This document shows positions 33,657 to 45,729 of a DNA stretch of 64,000 nt, one piece after another (the first letter of the stretch is position 1; every line of letters starts with the position of its first letter). The translations under genes and the position numbers were made by a program. The stretch covers positions 622,501-686,500 of the forward strand of contig LSRY02000031.1 of assembly GCA_001643675.2 (NCBI GenBank), written 5' to 3'. Origin of the DNA: Monocercomonoides exilis. Taxonomy: Eukaryota; Preaxostyla; Oxymonadida; Polymastigidae. Below the pieces are notes generated by a model, which worked only from the letters and a program-made list of their open reading frames with translations, made no database searches and was not told where the DNA came from.

Positions 33657-33857
33657 TTATTTTTGTTCTGTGTGTGGAGCTTATCCAGTACTTAATACAG
33701 TTCTTTTCTTGACTTTTCTATCTTTCACACAATGCTTTTGTTCCGTGACATTTCATTTTTCCGATTCACTTCCTAATGAAAAAAGCAATTATATATATTG
33801 ATAATAATTTCATATCACACGGTAACAGCAATACAATAATTGATTTTTGAGTATTTT

Positions 33858-34452
33858 GCAAATTGATAATAAAAACAAACTTTGTCAAAAATGAACAACA
33901 GTTATCAAAGTCACATTGAATAGTATTTATGTTTGTATCAGCAAAAATTGTCTATGTGCCAAACAAAATAACCAGTTTCTAAATAAATAGGTCAAAATTC
34001 TTATATTAATGAAAAATAACAACGATTTGTTCCAAACCTTTTATACAGCTTTGTCATTACAAGTCAGACGTCCTCACATATTAAATATATAGAATGACTG
34101 AAAAAAAATAAGAAAAATCTTCGAAGACAGTGCATGGGAAACAATTCATTTCACACAACACTTCATCCCAAATAAAAAATATGTTAAAAAACAAATTATT
34201 ACCAACTTTTTCCACTAACAGATTTTCAAAAAAAAGCATCAGACATGTTTATTATCGTTATTTATTCACACTGAGCAAAATAGATCATGGTATTCTTAAT
34301 GGCGCCATTAATAATAATTTGTATTTTTTATGATCAAAAATTTCAAAAATTTTTCAAAATTTTTTATTTTTGTTTCATTTTATTTGTGAATATTATTGCT
34401 TTATTAATGCAAACATGTCATCAGAAATTAGTTTTGAATTTTTTATTGTTTG
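33858..34452 (+). repeat. left inverted terminal arm of the large transposon
   Basis: Reverse complement of 39442-40039 with scattered substitutions and small indels. Best conserved from about 33940 to 34415; it includes the palindrome TAATGGCGCCATTA at 34298-34311. The 67-codon frame 34130-34333 is repeated identically in the other arm but has no protein-like features, so it is treated as repeat DNA. Confidence 0.9.
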
Positions 34453-35203
34453 AATAAAGGAGAAAATATGTGTTTTTATTTTTCATTGAATTTTCATTTC
34501 AAATGAGAAAAATATCTTTGAAAAATAAAACACTTAAAAATTTTTTGTTTTTGAATGAACATGTTTATAATTATTGTTCTATTCAATGTATAACTGTTTT
34601 GATATCAATATCTTCATTGTTGAGTAACTACAACGGTTGATGTATATTCAGTGATGAGAAAAACATTAAAATAAATTCATTGCTAATTCGATAACAATCA
34701 TAAAACAAAATAACACACAAATAACAACAGCACTTCTTTGTATTAATCAGCTTAAATATAGAAAGCAACATATATGTTTCTTTTTTTGTTGCATCACTTT
34801 CAATGAAACATAATTCTATCACATCATCATGAAACAATTACCAAAAATCAACTAAATATCAACAATTTTGAACAATAAAAAATATAAGAAGAAATAGCAC
34901 AATTTCAACAAATTCGTGGTATCAAAGACAATTCAAAACACAAAAGAATACAAATACTTTAGGTGTAAAAACAAACTTGACTGTTAATCCTTTGTTTTCC
35001 ACCTACTCCACCCTTTCTGATATAACTCTTGTCCTAACTCAAAAAGATCAAATTCAACAGAGAAAAAAGGCAGACACAGTGATGAAACATCACTTCACAC
35101 CCTCAGCTATTCTCCTTTCCAAAAATCTAATCCAAAAATCATTGAAACACTTCACAACACCCATCAAAAAATGAATCTCTATTAAGATATACATATATTA
35201 ATT
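34453..35203. other. transposon interior without a gene
   Basis: AT-rich DNA between the left arm and the structured segment. Frames on either strand (for example 34977-35174 plus) are short and without recognisable motifs. Confidence 0.5.
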
Positions 35204-35412
35204 TCGGGACAATTACCAAGTGAAAATAGGGACATTATAGGGACAGAAACAGTGAGAAAACAATCGGATTCTAACTATTGTGTACCTGGGAGGCTGTTCG
35301 TCGTATCCAGGTCCGGATAAAGCAGCCCGAAGGCTGCAATATCTAATACGAACAGTCATGTCCAGCACCCTTCCGATAGAGTGCCAGCTAAGCATACACA
35401 ACAACTAGTTTC
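35204..35412 (-). ncRNA. GC-rich multi-hairpin segment in the transposon gene's 3' region (candidate structured RNA)
   Basis: Directly after the minus-strand TAA at 35413. Read on the minus strand it has GCACTCT/AGGGTGC closing a six-base loop, then an outer stem CTGTTCGT/ACGAACAG enclosing GCAGCC-TTCG-GGCTGC (a perfect cUUCGg tetraloop hairpin) and ATCC/GGAT. A further ACAAT/ATTGT pair and repeated GTCCC motifs follow. Its base composition differs sharply from the AT-rich element around it. It could be a 3' UTR RNA structure, a ribozyme-like module or a captured small RNA. I did not recognise the consensus of tRNA, hammerhead, twister or HDV-like RNAs. Transcription is inferred. Confidence 0.5.
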
Positions 35413-38400
35413 TTAAAAAGGGACACTATTAATACAATTTTGAGATTCATTTAAAGATGAAGAGTCAAGAAGAAGATCAAATCTTCTTGAAAGAAGATCT
35501 TGAGAAGATTGAGAAAGAAGAGAAGAGTTAGATGATGTGATATCAGAGTGAAATGACTTTCTTGAACGTTGAACTTTTTCTTTCATTGTTGAAGATTCGA
35601 GGGCAACCAGAGAGCGTTGAGGAAGATATCCAACAGCAGATGCGCAGACAAATGAGCCCTTGCGCTCAAAGTATAAATAGTCCTTCATGTGAGGGACTGA
35701 CAGTGATGGCCATGAAATTTGCTGAGATGGTACATACTCTTCAAAGTACATCTCATGCACACACTCCTTGATAGATGTTGACGATGGGGAGTTGTTTGAT
35801 GAGGATGATTCAAAAATATTCAATTGTGAAGATGATGAAACAGATGTTGAAACATTCATATTGTTTTCGAAGAAGTTGATTAAGTCATGAAGTGTAGTGA
35901 TGTGTTCAGTTGATAGATTGTTGTCGATTGAATTAACTAATGCACCAAATTCACTATCACATATATTCTTTCCGTGGTGCTCAGCGAAGAAATTGAGTTG
36001 TGTATTTTTCTTTTTAAGAAGTTTTGATTGTTTGGAGAGGATGAAGTGAAGAAGGAAGCGATTTCGGTTGTGTGGACCTGAATCGCAGAAGAACTTAAAA
36101 GTGTGAGTGTCTGAGAAGAAGTGTCTTTTGATCACAGATTCCAGACACTCAATAACAAATCTGTGATCATTTGAGAGGCAGTCGGAGAAGAAGTTGAAAG
36201 TTCGTTTTATTTGTTGATTATTAATTTTTTGAAGAGAGATGATTGTGAATTGAGATACTTGTTGATAATTGAAGAATTCTTGTTGAAGTTGATTTTTTCT
36301 GATGGGGAGTTTCCATTTCTCTTTGAAGTCGAAGACGAAGACTGCTTCTCCCTCTTTCAAATTATCAACAGTTGATTGATAGTGTTTGCGTTGCATTTCT
36401 GCAACAAGACGATGTTGTCGAAGAAGTTTGAGTGTATGAAACTCTGTAGAAGAAAGTTTATTTTTGTTTTGAGATGACTTTAATTTGTTCTCAAGATAGT
36501 TCAACTTCTCACACATGCCGCAGAGGTCTGTGCGCCTTTTTGCTTTGGAGAAGTTGGTTGTGAGTTTGTAGAAGTGTGACAAAGAAACTTTAATATTTGT
36601 TTCTTCGGAAAACTCTTTCCATAATTTCGTCTTTGGCTTGAAGATTAATCTCTTTTCATTGGGAGAAAAGATGCCCGTTTTCTTTCTTCTTTCTTTTAGT
36701 GCTTCCAATCCATAGTTAGTTGTTATTGATGAAGAAAGTTGTGGAATGGAAGAAGAATGATGTGGTGGTGTGATAAACGATGATGATGGAGTTGTGTCTG
36801 TGTTTGTGTTGTTGATATTAAAAGATTGAGAAGAGGAGGAAGAAATAGAGGAACCACCAAATTGAATAGTTGGATGCGTAGATAGTGAGTTTTCTTTTAC
36901 GTAGAATGAAAGTGAAGGAGTGTAACCCTGTGCGTAAAGTTCTTTCCAAGTCTTAGTCCAATTGTCACTATCAAATTGTTTAATATCATCATCGTTGCAG
37001 GTGATCCACATCTTTCTAATTCCTTTCTTTCTTTCCACAACAGCAATGTAATGACCATTACTGTTATCAAACTGTTTGTGAAGAACTTGACCAATGAAAT
37101 GATAGAATGTTGTTTCTTTATTGTTGTGAAATGTTGAATCTTTTTCATTTGCATATCCTTTGCAAAATGAACGTTTGTTCGACAGATCAGTCTCGACAAG
37201 AAGCGTTCGAGAAGGTGGAGAACTTGCAGGATCAGTACATTCATGGGAGAGGGCAAGTACTTCTGGAAATGAAATCATTTCTTCCCACCTTGCAGTGCAG
37301 CATTTTTCTTTGCACTCTTCACAATATACACAATTTTTCCCATCTAGTATTTCAGTTGAAAACAAAGAAGACAAACCATTGTGAGTTGATGAAGAATTGA
37401 TGATTATGCTATTGTTGATGTTGTCGATGTGTGATGTGAGTTTTTGACATTTAAAACATTTGAAATGAGAAATCAAAATAGGACAGAAGCAATCTTTCTT
37501 TATCAATCCATCTTTTTCGAAAAGTCTATGAAGATTATCGAATGCCTCTGACACATTCTGCTGCTGCTTGCTTCCGTATCTGCAAAAATTTTCCCATTTG
37601 CTAACAATTGATGGGATCCATGAATGTACTTTTTTTCCATCTTTGAGGATTTGATTGCAAATACTCATCATTTGAAATGATAATGTTTGTTTTGAGCGTG
37701 TTTTTGAAATGATTGATGGTTTTTGTGAAGTGATTGAAGAAAAACACTGAAGAAGAGAGGCAAGATAACATGTGTTGCCTAAATTGATTAATCCTTTAAA
37801 ACTAGTGTTTGTTATGTTTGTTAAGTTTTGTGAATGTGATGAAGGAAATGGAGATGTTAACGGATTAGAAGGATGAAGATTCATTGTGTTGTTATTTGAA
37901 ATGTTTTTTAATGATCTATTATTGTTTGTTAATTCGTTTTGATTTGATTGAGGTGATTGTGATGGAGTAATTGAAATGTCATTATTTTTTGGAAATGTTG
38001 AGAGAAGATTTTGAAATGCCAGTGGAGGAATAAGAGAGGGAGAAGTGGCATATTCAATCAATTGACCACTAATCCACATATTTTCGTTGCTAAAGGATGA
38101 TGAAACTTTGTCTGTTGGAGGAGTATTATCTATTTCTTTCTTTTTCTTTCTAATTGATGATGATGATGAGGATGATGATGATGAGGATGATGAGGATGAT
38201 GATGATGAAGAAGACGATGATGATGAAGAAGAAGAAGATGATGATGAAGATGAGGATGATGAAAATGATGATGAAGTTTTTTCTTTGTAAAGTTTGTGAA
38301 TAGGAATCAGTGATGGAGAAGAATGACGATGATGAAATGAATTTTTTTGTTTAATTCTTATTGTCTTTCTTTCAGCACGAAGTGGAGTGCTGATTGGATT

Positions 38401-39266
38401 ATTTACTGTTTGAGAAGGTGTATTATTTGTAGAAGAAGGTTTCACAGATGGAATGACATTGGCATAGTTGCTGCTTTGATTTGTTTTTTTCGATGACGAA
38501 GATTGTTTTTTGTTTGAATTATTTTTTTCTGTAATAATAATATCATCCCATGCAGATTCCTCTATGAACTGTGCGTAATCTGGAATTTTTTTTGATCTTT
38601 TCTTGGCTGATTGTAATGAAGTTGATGCCTCTGTGGAATGGGCCAACATCCAATTGTTGCCCTTTTCCCAATCTTGTTCATTAAGACCTTAAAAAAAAAT
38701 AAAAAAAAATAATTGAAAAAATAAAAAAGCTGTAAAAAAAAGAAATCATTATAAAATTTAATACAAACCACTTTTACATGATGGTGGGTGAGGCAATTGT
38801 GCTGGTATTAAAAATCCTTGGTTTTTTGTAAGAGTTTGTTTTGCATAATTATACTTTCCTTCAGTAATGTCAAATCCATAGTCCAGAAGCTCAGATAATG
38901 ATGCATTGCGCGTCAGTGCTTGTAGGATCATCGTTTGCGTGTGTAATTGTGCGTTCTTGTACACAACTGAGAGATCTTTCAGAAGTATTTCGTAATATTC
39001 TAAGTTTTTTAAATAACAAAAAAATAAATATTAATAATTAATGAATATAATAATAGATAAATTAAAGTTATTAACAATCAAAAAATTTTGAAGTCCAAAC
39101 CATTCAAGGATTTCAGCAAATCATTAATTACTGAAGATGATTTTCTGTAGTTGTAAAACAGATAGACGAGCAATGAATCAACGTCATCTCCACCGATGCG
39201 TTGGATTTCTTTCCACAGAACGTTGCATCGTGAATTTAAAGTTGACTCTTGTTTTGAAAATGACAT
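35413..39266 (-). CDS. ubiquitin-specific protease fused to a DDE-like transposase, 1,223 residues
   Basis: Exons 39266-39101, 38999-38769 and 38687-35413 join in frame (donors GTTTGG and GTTTGT). The N-terminal part (to about residue 135) has a DNA-binding-like segment, ASLSELLDYGFDITEGKYNY. A Ser-rich linker follows. The USP domain runs from about 425 to 725: Cys box LGNTCYLASLLQCF with C439, two Cys-pair zinc sites (KCFKCQ and CVYCEECKEKC), and His box NGHYIAVV with H678 followed by CNDDDI. It therefore keeps the catalytic triad of a deubiquitinase. From about residue 800 comes a transposase-like module: VSLSHFYKLTTNF with a CGMC pair, then FDFKEKWKLP (D919), FFSDCLSNDH (D968), FFCDSGPHNRNR (D1001) and FFAEHHGKNICDSEFG (E1035 to E1046). 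The same block order occurs in uncharacterised repeat-encoded proteins of animals. Stop TAA. Confidence 0.85.
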
Positions 39267-39441
39267 TTTTTTGATAATTACAATTTATTATGGAATTATT
39301 ATCAATAAATAATAAAAATGACAACTCTACTTTTATCACTTTTATTGAATTTTCAATAAAAAAATTTCGACAAACAATTACAAATAAAGACTTTTTAACT
39401 CAAAAAATAAATAAAAATTTTGAATTTATATTAAATTACAA

Positions 39442-40039
39442 ATTGGACAATAAAAAAATAAAAACCAATTTTGGATGACTTGTTTGCATTAATAAAGCAA
39501 TAATATTCACAAATAAAATGAAACAAAAATAAAAAATTTTGAAAAATTTTTGAAATTTTTGATCATAAAAAATACAAATTATTATTAATGGCGCCATTAA
39601 GAATACCATGATCTATTTTGCTCAGTGTGAATAAATAACGATAATAAACATGTCTGATGCTTTTTTTTGAAAATCTGTTAGTGGAAAAAGTTGGTAATAA
39701 TTTGTTTTTTAACATATTTTTTATTTGGGATGAAGTGTTGTGTGAAATGAATTGTTTCCCATGCACCGTCTTCGAAGATTTTTCTTATTATTTTACAGTT
39801 ATTCTATATATTTAATATGTGAGAACGTTTGACATATAACGACAAAGCTGCATAAAAGGTTTGGAACAAATCGTTGTTATTTTTCATTAATATAAGAATT
39901 TTGACCTATTTGTCTAGAAACTGGTAATTTTGTTTGGCACATAGACAATTTTTGATGAAACAAACAGAAAGACTATTCAATGTGACTTTATTAATTCTTG
40001 TTCATTTTTGACGAAGTTTGTTTTTATTATCAGTTTGTA
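39442..40039 (-). repeat. right inverted terminal arm of the large transposon
   Basis: Inverted copy of the left arm, beginning 176 bp upstream of the transposon gene's ATG (minus strand), so it likely carries the gene's promoter. The outer part (39790-40039) differs more from its partner than the inner part does. Confidence 0.9.
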
Positions 40040-40104
40040 ATACATTATGAAAAATGCATGCTTTTTATTTTGAATAAGATTTTGAACAATCAACTTTGAA
40101 CTTG

Positions 40105-40240
40105 CTCTTATTCTCACTAACCAACATTTTTTAGAGGGATTTGCTTGTTGACTTCAACGACAATTTTGTTTGTGTCTTTATTGGTGATCTGCAGCGAATC
40201 GCCTGTCGAACAACATTGGCTTTAATAAGTGAGAATACTT
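40105..40240. repeat. short inverted repeat pair just outside the transposon
   Basis: CTTATTCTCACTAA near 40105 pairs with TAAGTGAGAATA near 40228 across about 110 bp. It may be a small foldback element or chance; weak. Confidence 0.3.
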
Positions 40241-40449
40241 AAGTTTTTTGTACATTTGAACCCATTCAATAAAATTACCAATAATCTCTACATAAAATGT
40301 TATGAAAGAGCGATTTTTCATTTGATGCTGTTTGTTGATTTTTTATTTTTTTGATAATATTGCTTTTATCTCATTTCTTGTTAATCAAATTGATCTTTTT
40401 CAATATTTTATTTCAATAAATACAATCAATTAGTTTCAAAACATAAGTC

Positions 40450-41730
40450 AATTCCTCATCTTATAATTTTTTCAATCAGTTTTGATTGAGAAGAATGTGC
40501 AATGAATCTTTTCAATGTGCTCTTTCCAGCATTTCTGTTGCTATTGGAAATAGAGCAGATAAAAAAGATTGAACTGGGAACCAAATACACCGCCTTTTCT
40601 GCTACGACTGTTATCTCTGTGATACAGCTGACTGTTCATCCCCTATACATCCAGACTTCCTCTTCTCACAAACCACAAAACATTTCTTCTTTTTGTCGTC
40701 AATGTCTTTTTCTTCTTCTTCTTCCTTTCATAACTGTCGTCCACAAACCGCTTTATTGTTTTTATGATCGAAAAAGTCGAATGCACATCACAAAAAGCAG
40801 AAATTCTCTCCTCATTCAAACAAAAGACCTCCTCTTTTCACTGACACTCCATTTCTTTTGTTAATAACACTCCATTCAGATTCTTCTGAACTTCTTCTAA
40901 TCTTCCTCTCAATAGTTCCATTTGGTATCGACACTTCGTATTAGCTCCCACAAAATGCTCTCTTTCATATAACAACTCTTTTAATGGCATCTCTTTCATG
41001 GACTTCATCGCAACAACAACCAAAGCTGCCAAATGTTCGCACATCACATTCTATAACAGATCTTCAACATTTTCCAAATCATCGCAACGTTCTTCTTCTT
41101 CTTTTTTGATGTCCTCCTCCTGCAGAATGGGACATTAATAAACAGATCGCTCAATTCTGCACATCGTATTCATATGCTTTCACACCTTAAGCGCATTCCT
41201 CAATCAATAACGTCGTTTCTTCCTTCCTCTCTCCAAGCTTTGTACCACCGCTACTGGGTATTTCAAGCACACGTATTTAAAAACAAAAACACAACAGACA
41301 GAAAAATGGAGTCTTTTGCATCATTTTTCTTCTATTACTTACAGCTGCGTCGGATGATGAGTTGAAGAAATTGTTGTTCCCTATGAGAAATTTATCAATG
41401 ACAAATAGGTTAGATGATGAAAGATAATGTCAGAGAAGGAGAGAGAAAGTGAAAAAGAAGGAAGAGAAATTGAAAAGACTGAAGATGAAGATAAAGAGAT
41501 ATCTGCGGAGCAATGCAGATAAAACATCATTTTCTTAATCTGTTTCTTTCTCTATTTCTGCTTTATCTTCTTTTCTTTCTCTTTCTTATAGTTCCTTCTC
41601 ACTCACTGGAATGGATTCAGATACTGGCAGATATATAGATACAAAAAATGACTCAAAACTGTCTTTTTTTATTCTATCGTACGGACAACTTCTTATGAAG
41701 ATGGAACAGAAGGAAGATGTTATGATAAAG
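40450..41730. other. interval with broken frames, no assignable gene
   Basis: A GC-richer stretch at 40500-41400 has short frames on both strands (for example 40502-40864 plus and 41047-40838 minus). Composition hints at decayed coding DNA. No homology recognised. Confidence 0.4.
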
Positions 41731-41739
41731 AAGATGGTG

Positions 41740-44530
41740 AAAATGGACAATAAGGAAATGATAAAGAAGATGATTGTTTAATCTCAACTTCTTCTTCTTC
41801 TTCTTTTGATTCTTCAACATCGTCATCAAAAACAGCAGAAGTCGAATTCTTCAAGAAAGAAAAAATAGAAAACGATTCATCTTCATCTTCATCTTCCTCT
41901 TCATCCGAACAGTCAGAAGTGAATTCTTCACAAGAAAGAGCCGAAAAAGCAGAAAATGATGAAATCATCGAAGGCTTCAAAAGAAAACATGCGCCACGTA
42001 TACATCTTCCTGTGATCCTTCCGCCTCAAGAAGCAACTCTTCAGAATCCGTCTTAGGTGCTTCGAAGTCAAAGACAGAGAAAAAGCAATCAAAATTCAAC
42101 ACAAACCTTTTTGACACATTCGATTGCTGGCATTGGCACAGGAAGAGGAACATCTCCTTCTTCAATGAAAAATAAATCTTTTCTTTCTCTTCCTCAATCA
42201 TCTCCTTCACCCTCTCCTTCATCTTCATCTTCCTCTTCTTCTCCAGCAGTAACTGACCTCTCTCTCCATCCCAAACCACCTCATCGTTCTGAGATTGCTA
42301 TGGCTCGCCGCATAAGAGCAATGCATTCTCTCCTCCGCCGACGCTATCTCAACCGCTGCGCGCAAGTTGCTTCTGCTTCATGTTCACAGTGCTCTTCTTA
42401 ATCTACTTCTTCCTCCTCGTTTCTTCGCTCTTCCAGAAACAGAATTCCGACAGGCAAAGAGCAGCAGATAAAGAGGATGAAGCAACAGCTCAGAGGAAGA
42501 AGGAAAAGGTAATATTTTGTTTTCCCACCAGATGTGTTTGAGGCGCTGCCGCTGTTTGCAGAATTTCGGATGGTGGAGCGGAATGCTGAGAATCTGAAGA
42601 AGAGGAAGGGAGAAAGAGAGAGAGCGAAGGAAAGAGAGAGAGGAAAAAAGAACAAGATTATTTATTAAGTTGAGGAAGGTATTGAAGCCTGTAAATGATG
42701 AAAATAACAATGATGAAGAAAATGATAATAAAACAAAAGCAGAAGAAAACGAGAGTTTATCATTGATGAGAAGAAATTCTTTGAAGGAATCGAAGAAAAA
42801 GAAAGAAACTGAATGCCTTTCTGTCAGCTCCATCATCAATGATGAAGAACAACGAAAAGAGAAGAGACACAAACAGAGAGAAAAAAAGAGATTGATGCGA
42901 AAGTGTTTCCAGGCACTTGAGTTTCAACGTGATTCTGTTGTGAATGAAGTGCTTTTGATGTTCAGACAAAACAAGCCGATTTCTCCAGCACCGATTGACG
43001 ACTCGATAAAAAGACCAGGAATTAATGAAAATGCTGCAAAAAGTGAGGGTGGTGATAAAGAAGATGAGAAAAAAGAGAAAGAAGTCAATAATCCTGTGAA
43101 TGCAGATGGAAACAAGGAAGAAGAGAAAGGATATGAAGAAAACAATAAAGATGCGACGAAAAAGGATAAGATGATTCAAACAACGATGAAAACGAAGAAG
43201 TGAAATTGGAGGATTCAATGAACAACACCAAAGAAGCTGTTTCTAAAGCAATGAAAATAAAACGGAAGCAGAAAAGAAAACTAATGCAAAAGAGTCCATA
43301 ACAAACAAAAAAGAAGAAACACATTCCGAAGAGCCTTAATGAGAGCCTTTTTCATAGGAAAAGCAGCAAAAACAACTCCCTTTCCCCCACCTTCACCTTC
43401 ACATTCTCCTCAACCTAAACAACATTCTTCAGCAAGAGATGCCTTTGCAACGATACACTTTGCACGAGGGAAGCGAAAGGAAGGCGGATGGAGATGGAGA
43501 GAGGAGATGTTGGTGCAGCAACAATGCTATTGTCACCTGCTGTTGGAGGAGGAGGAATTGGAGGAGGAGGAGGAGGAGGGGTGAAGTTTGGTGTGATGGG
43601 GATGAAGGATTTGAACAAAGAAGTGACAAGGGCGATGCAAGATGAGTTTCAGAATGAGAAAGTGAAAGAGAACGATGAAGAAGCGAAGATCACATTTAAT
43701 ACATTGGAATCTGATGATCAGAGAGAAAACCTGCTTCGGCTGATGAAACTGCAGGAGATACAAAAGAAGAAGAAGGAGAAAGAAGAGCAGAAGCACAGGA
43801 AAATGGAAAAAATGGCGAAGAAGATAGAGGAGAAAGACAAAAATCTGTTTTGCAGCATCCAAGGAATATTATAAAAACATCTTGATACAAACCAGAAGGA
43901 GAACAAAATGGTAAGCGATGCACTGCAAGAGGCGAAAGAAAGCCAAACTCCATTTTTGACAAGAGAGCGGTAATTGGACTGCATGCTTAATGATGTAGCT
44001 AATTCTGACTTTGATGATTTGAGCGATGAACTGGATGTGCCTTGCCGTTATGTGCGTATCAAAAGCGAGGAAAACGGGCAATTTGTGTGGAAGATGCAAA
44101 AATTGCCTGTGTATGCAGCAGTCGACGCGAGGCAGACAAGAACGCGGTTGGATCTGATGAGTGCGCTGAAGAGTGGGCTGAGGCAGAGCCGGGCAGAGTT
44201 GAGAAGAGGAAGGGGGATGAAGTGGAGGGGCTAGTGGACATCCAAAGAGGAAGCAGAGGCTGCACTCATGAAAAGAAAGGAAAGGAGCAGGGAAAGGATC
44301 AACTCTGCTGTTTCAGAAGGAGAAAGGGAAAAGAACATTCATCCAGAGCAGCGTGCCTGGACTAAGAGATGAGCTGTCGTTCTCAATATTGGTATCTTTT
44401 CTCACTTCGCAGAATTCAATGGTGATGAATCTGATGCAGAAATGTCCTTCACTCAATTTGGAAGCGCCTTTTGATTCAACTGCAGAATTTGACGCAAATT
44501 CAAACATTGCTCTTCATCCTCTTTCTCACT
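41740..44530 (+). pseudogene. decayed unrecognised gene, copy 2 (paralogue of 29635-31294)
   Basis: Longer copy of the same gene. Recognisable parts are RSEIAMARRIRAMHSLLRRRY and LNRCAQVASAS near 42280-42390, a broken counterpart of the FVLPPDVFEAL block (42510-42560), then frames 42670-43203 and 43488-43874 (EKMAKKIEEKDKNLFCSIQG) and 43983-44234 (LDVPCRYVRIKSEENGQ, LPVYAAVDARQTRTRLDLM). Stops or shifts occur near 42400, 42515, 43203, 43874 and 44234. It retains about 850 bp missing from copy 1, including a Gly-rich loop (43540-43585). Same orientation as copy 1; the large transposon lies between them. Function unknown. Confidence 0.6.
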
Positions 44531-44549
44531 GAACTTCATCACTTGTCAA

Positions 44550-45385
44550 TTCTTCCTTGTTTATGAACATCCAACAACAATCTTCTCCTTCTCTCTGAAC
44601 ATCTTTATCTCCTTCCCTTTTTTCTCAAACTGTTCATCCATCTTCAACTAATTCAGCTATTCCAAGCCTCCTTCCGCTATCACTTCCTGCCTTAACTTCT
44701 TCGTCTCCTTCTTTTTCATTCAACTCCCCTCGAATTCATCGTCAGGCCTCATCTTTCATTTCTATTCAGAATCACAGATAATTATTTATTCTAATAATGA
44801 ATAACAGCTGAAAGTTTATTACGACGGAAGCGATTCTCCACAAAGCAAAAAATAGTTTGCACGTTATCAACAACTGAATCAATTCTGGCCTTTTCATTTG
44901 GAAGCTGAAGCATATGAAGTGAAAAGGAAATGGCATAAAAGCAATTTTTCTTTGGAATGAATAAGTTTGAAAATATCCTTCGACTGATTACACATCTCCA
45001 AAATTACAGCGAATTGTTGAAAATGAAACGATGAGTGAGAAAAGCAATTTTGAGGAAAAGGCTAAAGTGAAGAGAAATTTTTTGAGCCTCTAGCGCTGAT
45101 TGGATACAAGTTAGTTGGAATCAGAAAATTGAAGAAAGTATAATCTGAGAAAATTTTTAGATATGCTTGAAGAAATGTATTTTGAAGATACGACAGCAAT
45201 GAATCTTTTTTCATGAGCTTAATTTGTAGTTGATGAAGAAAAGAAAATAATTGAGGTAATGACGAAGAAATGTTTTTGTTTAGTTGATGGTATGAGTTTC
45301 AGAAAAAAATAATGATGATATATACTCCAATTGAAAAAGCTATGATAGCTTATGAATTTTTCTATGATATGGAAAATGAAAGAAT
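44550..45385. other. gene-free interval
   Basis: Declining coding-like composition to about 45100, then AT-rich. A stretch around 44750-44800 resembles 10880-10930 (shared CCTCATCTTTCA text), suggesting related relic DNA at both places. Confidence 0.35.
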
Positions 45386-45655
45386 TTATATGAGAACCTG
45401 AAAAAATACATCTTTTCCATAAATTTTTGTGTCAACTGTGCTGAAAGTGAGTGTTTGAGTTTGAGTAAATATTGAGGTGAGGAGGGTGAGGGAGGCGTCT
45501 TGCAGGAGGGAAATGAAGCCGGTGAGGGCATACTCGATGTTGGCACATGGGGTCTGTTGGGGTCTGCCACAGGCATAAGCATCAGTTCCTCTGTTAGAAA
45601 CGATTTTATTCAAAGTGATAAAGAGGATCCAGATATTGAACTTGACTTTATCCAA
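45386..45655 (-). pseudogene. fragment of a beta-helix surface-protein gene
   Basis: A minus-strand frame holds NRGTDAYACGRPQQTPCANI followed by EYALTGFISLLQDASLTLL. The CG-x5-PC-x-(S/N)-I signature matches the module landmark of the giant surface protein (for example CGFEEFPCSSI). Only one module edge survives and no signal peptide, membrane segment or long frame follows, so this is a gene fragment. It shows that the family has more members nearby. Confidence 0.6.
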
Positions 45656-45729
45656 TGTTTACTATTTCATCTAACGCTTGATGAATTCGATGAAACGAAT
45701 AAAATGAATGGAAATTTGATGGACTAATA

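Larger units (their letters stand above)
33858..40039. mobile_element. 6.2-kb DNA transposon with long inverted terminal arms and a USP-transposase fusion gene
   Basis: Two arms of about 595 bp in opposite orientation (33858-34452 and 39442-40039) bracket one spliced gene (35413-39266) and a GC-rich structured segment (35204-35412). The arms are very similar, and a 67-codon frame in each translates identically, so the copy is fairly young. The gene is intact, suggesting an autonomous element. I could not settle the outermost bases or a target-site duplication. The gene's DDE-like domain, the terminal arms and its isolation among relic sequences all fit a cut-and-paste element. No superfamily is assigned with confidence. 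Confidence 0.82.

Noticed and set aside
34130-34333. 67-codon frame repeated identically in both transposon arms
   Set aside because: It is duplicated because the arms are inverted repeats; it has no protein-family features, so it is not called a gene.
35213-35404. 63-codon minus-strand frame in the GC-rich hairpin segment
   Set aside because: The strong nested stems explain the sequence better than coding; no homology recognised.
35204-35412. tRNA, hammerhead, twister or HDV-like ribozyme in the hairpin segment
   Set aside because: I could not find the required core motifs (for example CUGANGA for hammerhead or a full cloverleaf).
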